Origin: Atopobium sp. UBA2090
GTDB lineage: Bacteria; Actinomycetota; Coriobacteriia; Coriobacteriales; Atopobiaceae
DNA length: 7,747 nt
Direction of reading: 5' to 3'
Assembly (NCBI GenBank): GCA_002331575.1
Contig: DCZG01000017.1
Span: 4,481-12,227, forward strand
Made by a program: the position numbers and the translations under genes. The notes under the pieces are model-generated. The model was not told the origin of the DNA. It saw only the letters and a program-made list of their open reading frames with translations, and made no database searches. Below, piece after piece: positions 5,282 to 7,747 of the stretch. Numbering within the stretch: position 1 is the stretch's first letter; each line of letters starts with the position of its first letter.

Positions 5282-5662
5282 ATGGCCAACGTTCCCGAGA
5301 ACCTCACGTACGCAAAGTCTCACGAGTGGGTGTCCGAGCAGGACGGCACATACACGATCGGTCTCACCGACTTCGCCCAGGACGCCCTCGGCGACCTCGT
5401 CTTCATCAACCTTCCTCAGGAGGGTGACGAGGTGAAGGCAGGCGAGGCCTTCTGCGACGTCGAGTCGGTCAAGGCCGTCTCCGACGTGTTCTCCCCCGTC
5501 ACCGGAACCGTCATCGAGGTCAACGAAGACCTGGCAGACGCCCCCGAGAGCATCAACGAGAAGCCCTATGACGCTTGGATCGCCCGCGTCGGGGACGTCA
5601 CGGATACCGAGGAGCTTCTCGACGCGGCCGCCTACGCCGAGTTCTGCGAGAACCAGGAGTAG
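5282..5662 (+). CDS. gcvH: Glycine cleavage system H protein (lipoyl carrier)
   Basis: Carries the aminomethyl intermediate on a lipoylated lysine between the P, T and L proteins. The 126-residue protein is of normal length. It begins with the typical NLTYAKSHEWV (7-17), has IGLTDFAQDALGDLVFINLP (26-45), and holds the lipoyl site ESVKAVSDVFSP (61-72) with the modified lysine at 64. PVTGTVIEVNEDL follows as in other H proteins. AGAGAGG stands about seven bases before the ATG. The gene lies 38 bp after gcvT with no hairpin between them, and gcvPA begins three bases after its stop. Lipoylation enzymes are not in the window. Confidence 0.97.
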   Translation: MANVPENLTYAKSHEWVSEQDGTYTIGLTDFAQDALGDLVFINLPQEGDEVKAGEAFCDVESVKAVSDVFSPVTGTVIEVNEDLADAPESINEKPYDAWIARVGDVTDTEELLDAAAYAEFCENQE

Positions 5663-5665
5663 CCC

Positions 5666-6985
5666 ATGGGCAGCTACGTCCCGAACACCGAGACTCAGCG
5701 CGAGGAGATGCTCGCGACCTGCGAGCTCTCCTCCGTTGACGACCTCTATGCCATCGTTCCCCCCGAGGCGCGCATCACGGGCCTCGACCTGCCCGCCGGT
5801 CTCTCCGAGATGGAGGTCTGCGCGCAGATGCAGGCGCTCGCGGACGAGAACCGGCGCTTCTCGAGCGTCTTCAGGGGTGCCGGTGCGTACCGTCACTACA
5901 TCCCGGCCATCGTGACCTCCGTCACCTCGAAGGAGGAGTTCGTCACCACGTACACCCCCTACCAGGCCGAGATCAGCCAGGGCGTCCTCCAGTCCATCTT
6001 CGAGTACCAGACGCAGATCTGCGAGCTCACGGGCATGGACGTCTCCAACGCGTCCGTCTACGACGGGGCGACCGCTGCCGCCGAGGCGGTGCTCATGTGC
6101 CTTGACCGCAAGCACACGGGTGTCATCGTGTCCGGCACGACGAACCCGCAGGTCATCACCGTAGTCAAGACCTACTGCGAGAGCCGTGGCGTTCCCGTGA
6201 GCGTCGTGGCGCCCAAGTCGGACCTCTCCACGGACCTCGACGCGCTCTCTGCCGCCATGGGCGAGGACATCGCTGCCGTCTACGTGCAGAGCCCCAACTT
6301 CTACGGCGTGATCGAGGACATGGACGCCGTGGTGTCCGCCGCGCACGGCCGCGGTGCCAAGGTGGTCATGGGCTTCAACCCCATCGCGCTCGGACTTCTC
6401 CGCACGCCGGGCGAGATGGACGTGGACATCGCCGTGGGCGAGGGACAGCCCCTCGGCCTTCCCCTCTCGTTTGGTGGCCCCTATCTGGGCATCATGTGCG
6501 CGCGTCACGAGCTCATGCGCAAGCTGCCCGGCCGCATCGTGGGCGAGACCGCCGACGCCCGCGGCAACCGCTGCTACGTGCTCACGCTCCAGGCTCGCGA
6601 GCAGCACATCCGCCGCGAGAAGGCCTCATCCAACATCTGCTCCAACGAGGCGCTCTGCGCCATGAGGGCGTCGGTCTACCTCGCGGCCATGGGACCTGCG
6701 GGCATCCGGCAGGTGGCCGAGTCCAGCACCGCGCACGCGCATTACCTCGCCGACCAGCTCGGCGCCGTGCCGGGCTTCTCGCTTCGGAGCGCGCGTCCCT
6801 ACTTCCACGAGTTCCTGACCGACTGCCCCTGCGACGCTGACGAGCTCGTCTCCGCCCTCGCCAGGCGTGGCATCCTCGCGGGACTTCCCGTGGACGGCGG
6901 AATCCTCTGGTGCTGCACCGAGATGAACACGCGGGGCCAGATCGACACGTTGGTCACCGCCGTGAGGGAGGTGACCGCGCGATGA
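5666..6985 (+). CDS. gcvPA: Glycine dehydrogenase (decarboxylating) subunit 1
   Basis: One of two subunits of the P protein, which decarboxylates glycine with PLP and passes the aminomethyl group to lipoyl-GcvH. The 439-residue protein matches the split, two-subunit form found in many Gram-positive bacteria, not the single chain of about 950 residues of E. coli. Motifs include YTPYQAEISQG (96-106), NASVYDGATA (128-137), GEGQPLGLPLSFGGP (258-272), LPGRIVGETAD (287-297) and LQAREQHIRREKASSNICSN (308-327). The ribosome site AGGAG (5655-5659) lies inside the end of gcvH, and the ATG follows the gcvH stop by three bases, so the two are probably translationally coupled. The stop overlaps the gcvPB start by four bases. 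Confidence 0.97.
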   Translation: MGSYVPNTETQREEMLATCELSSVDDLYAIVPPEARITGLDLPAGLSEMEVCAQMQALADENRRFSSVFRGAGAYRHYIPAIVTSVTSKEEFVTTYTPYQAEISQGVLQSIFEYQTQICELTGMDVSNASVYDGATAAAEAVLMCLDRKHTGVIVSGTTNPQVITVVKTYCESRGVPVSVVAPKSDLSTDLDALSAAMGEDIAAVYVQSPNFYGVIEDMDAVVSAAHGRGAKVVMGFNPIALGLLRTPGEMDVDIAVGEGQPLGLPLSFGGPYLGIMCARHELMRKLPGRIVGETADARGNRCYVLTLQAREQHIRREKASSNICSNEALCAMRASVYLAAMGPAGIRQVAESSTAHAHYLADQLGAVPGFSLRSARPYFHEFLTDCPCDADELVSALARRGILAGLPVDGGILWCCTEMNTRGQIDTLVTAVREVTAR

Positions 6986-7747
6986 AGCTCCTCTTTGAAC
7001 GCAGCGTGCCCGGCCGCAGAGCGGCTCTCGTGCCCAAGCTCGACGTCCCCGCCGCAGCATATGATGCGTCGCTGCTCAGGAATACGGCCCCGCGTCTCCC
7101 CGAGCTCTCCGAGGTCGACCTCAGCCGCCACTACAGCGAGCTCGCCAGGCAGACGCACGGCGTGAACGACGGCTTCTACCCGCTCGGCTCCTGCACCATG
7201 AAGTACAACCCGCAGGTCAACGAGGAGATTGCGGCGCTGCCCGGCTTCGCCGACATCCACCCGCTCCAGCCCGTCGAGACGGTCCAGGGTTGCCTCGAGG
7301 TCATGTGGGAGGTCCAGCAGGACCTCCAGGAGATCCTCGGCATGGATGCCATGACCCTGCAGCCGGCTGCAGGTGCCCACGGCGAGTACACGGGCCTCCT
7401 TCTTATCAGGCACTACCTGAAAGAGCGTGGCGAGACGGGCCGCACGAAGATCATCGTCCCCGACACCGCACACGGCACCAACCCCGCGTCGGCGGTCATG
7501 GCGGGCTTCACCGTGGTCTCGGTCGCCTCCAACGACCAGGGCGGCGTCGACCTCGACGCGCTGCGCGCGGCCGTCGGTCCCGACACGGCCGGCCTCATGC
7601 TCACCAACCCCAACACGCTCGGTCTCTTTGACCCCAACATCGTCGAGATCTGCCGCATCGTCCACGAGGCGGGCGGCCTCTGCTACTACGACGGCGCCAA
7701 TCTCAACGCCATCATGGGCCATGCGCGCCCCGGCGACATGGGGTTCG
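6982..7747 (+). CDS. gcvPB: Glycine dehydrogenase (decarboxylating) subunit 2, N-terminal part (cut by window edge)
   Basis: Second P-protein subunit, the one that carries the PLP cofactor. The 255 visible residues show FYPLGSCTMKYNP (65-77), LQPAAGAHGEYTGL (126-139), DTAHGTNPASA (161-171), TNPNTLGLF (208-216) and YYDGANLNAI (235-244), all typical of GcvPB. The PLP-binding lysine motif lies beyond the right edge, so activity cannot be judged here. The start shares four bases with the end of gcvPA (ATGA), the classic sign of translational coupling and 1:1 subunit synthesis. GGGAGG at 6965-6970 is the likely ribosome site, at a rather long spacing. The L protein and lipoate ligase are not in view and may follow downstream or lie elsewhere. 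Confidence 0.97.
   Translation, partial: MKLLFERSVPGRRAALVPKLDVPAAAYDASLLRNTAPRLPELSEVDLSRHYSELARQTHGVNDGFYPLGSCTMKYNPQVNEEIAALPGFADIHPLQPVETVQGCLEVMWEVQQDLQEILGMDAMTLQPAAGAHGEYTGLLLIRHYLKERGETGRTKIIVPDTAHGTNPASAVMAGFTVVSVASNDQGGVDLDALRAAVGPDTAGLMLTNPNTLGLFDPNIVEICRIVHEAGGLCYYDGANLNAIMGHARPGDMGF

Noticed and set aside
5228..6607. A 459-codon minus-strand open frame opposite gcvH and gcvPA
   Set aside because: The plus strand holds two unmistakable gcv genes here; the antisense translation is low-complexity and is a shadow.

Overview
The window is about 7.7 kb of GC-rich bacterial chromosome with dense, mostly co-directional genes and strong G/C preference at third codon positions. The gene set, GC-rich coding and an asparaginyl-tRNA synthetase of bacterial type suggest a high-GC actinobacterium. 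A Coriobacteriia member of the Olsenella/Collinsella type is my best guess, but this is an impression from protein style and composition, not a search result. I saw no mobile element, CRISPR array, tRNA or rRNA.

Layout. Positions 1-324 hold the N-terminal part of asnS on the minus strand. A 304-bp divergent intergenic region (325-628) follows. The plus strand then carries four close genes: pspA (membrane-stress protein), a membrane-anchored protein with a GIDE/BAM-type domain split by a glycine-rich insert, msrC (free methionine-R-sulfoxide reductase) and pyrE (orotate phosphoribosyltransferase). After pyrE a 352-bp regulatory region carries an inverted repeat, an extended -10 promoter, a tandem glycine riboswitch with a leader-linker kink-turn pairing, and a rho-independent terminator that competes with the second aptamer. 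It controls the glycine cleavage operon gcvT-gcvH-gcvPA-gcvPB, and gcvPB runs off the right edge.

How the genes work together. The gcv genes encode the T, H and two-subunit P proteins of glycine cleavage, which make CO2, ammonia, NADH and 5,10-methylene-tetrahydrofolate once the L protein is supplied from elsewhere. The riboswitch should act as an ON switch: glycine stabilises aptamer 2, whose P1 3' strand shares bases with the terminator 5' arm. The pspA/GIDE pair looks like a small envelope-stress module. The oxidative-repair gene msrC directly behind it fits loosely, while pyrE is probably a separate housekeeping gene with a possible promoter of its own.

The least explained element is the GIDE-type protein: its domain is apparently interrupted by about 180 residues, including a Gly/Pro/Met-rich tract with an internal DNA repeat and a stretch of atypical codon use. 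The rest of the window is well-known biology, and I do not see firm evidence for a wholly new system.
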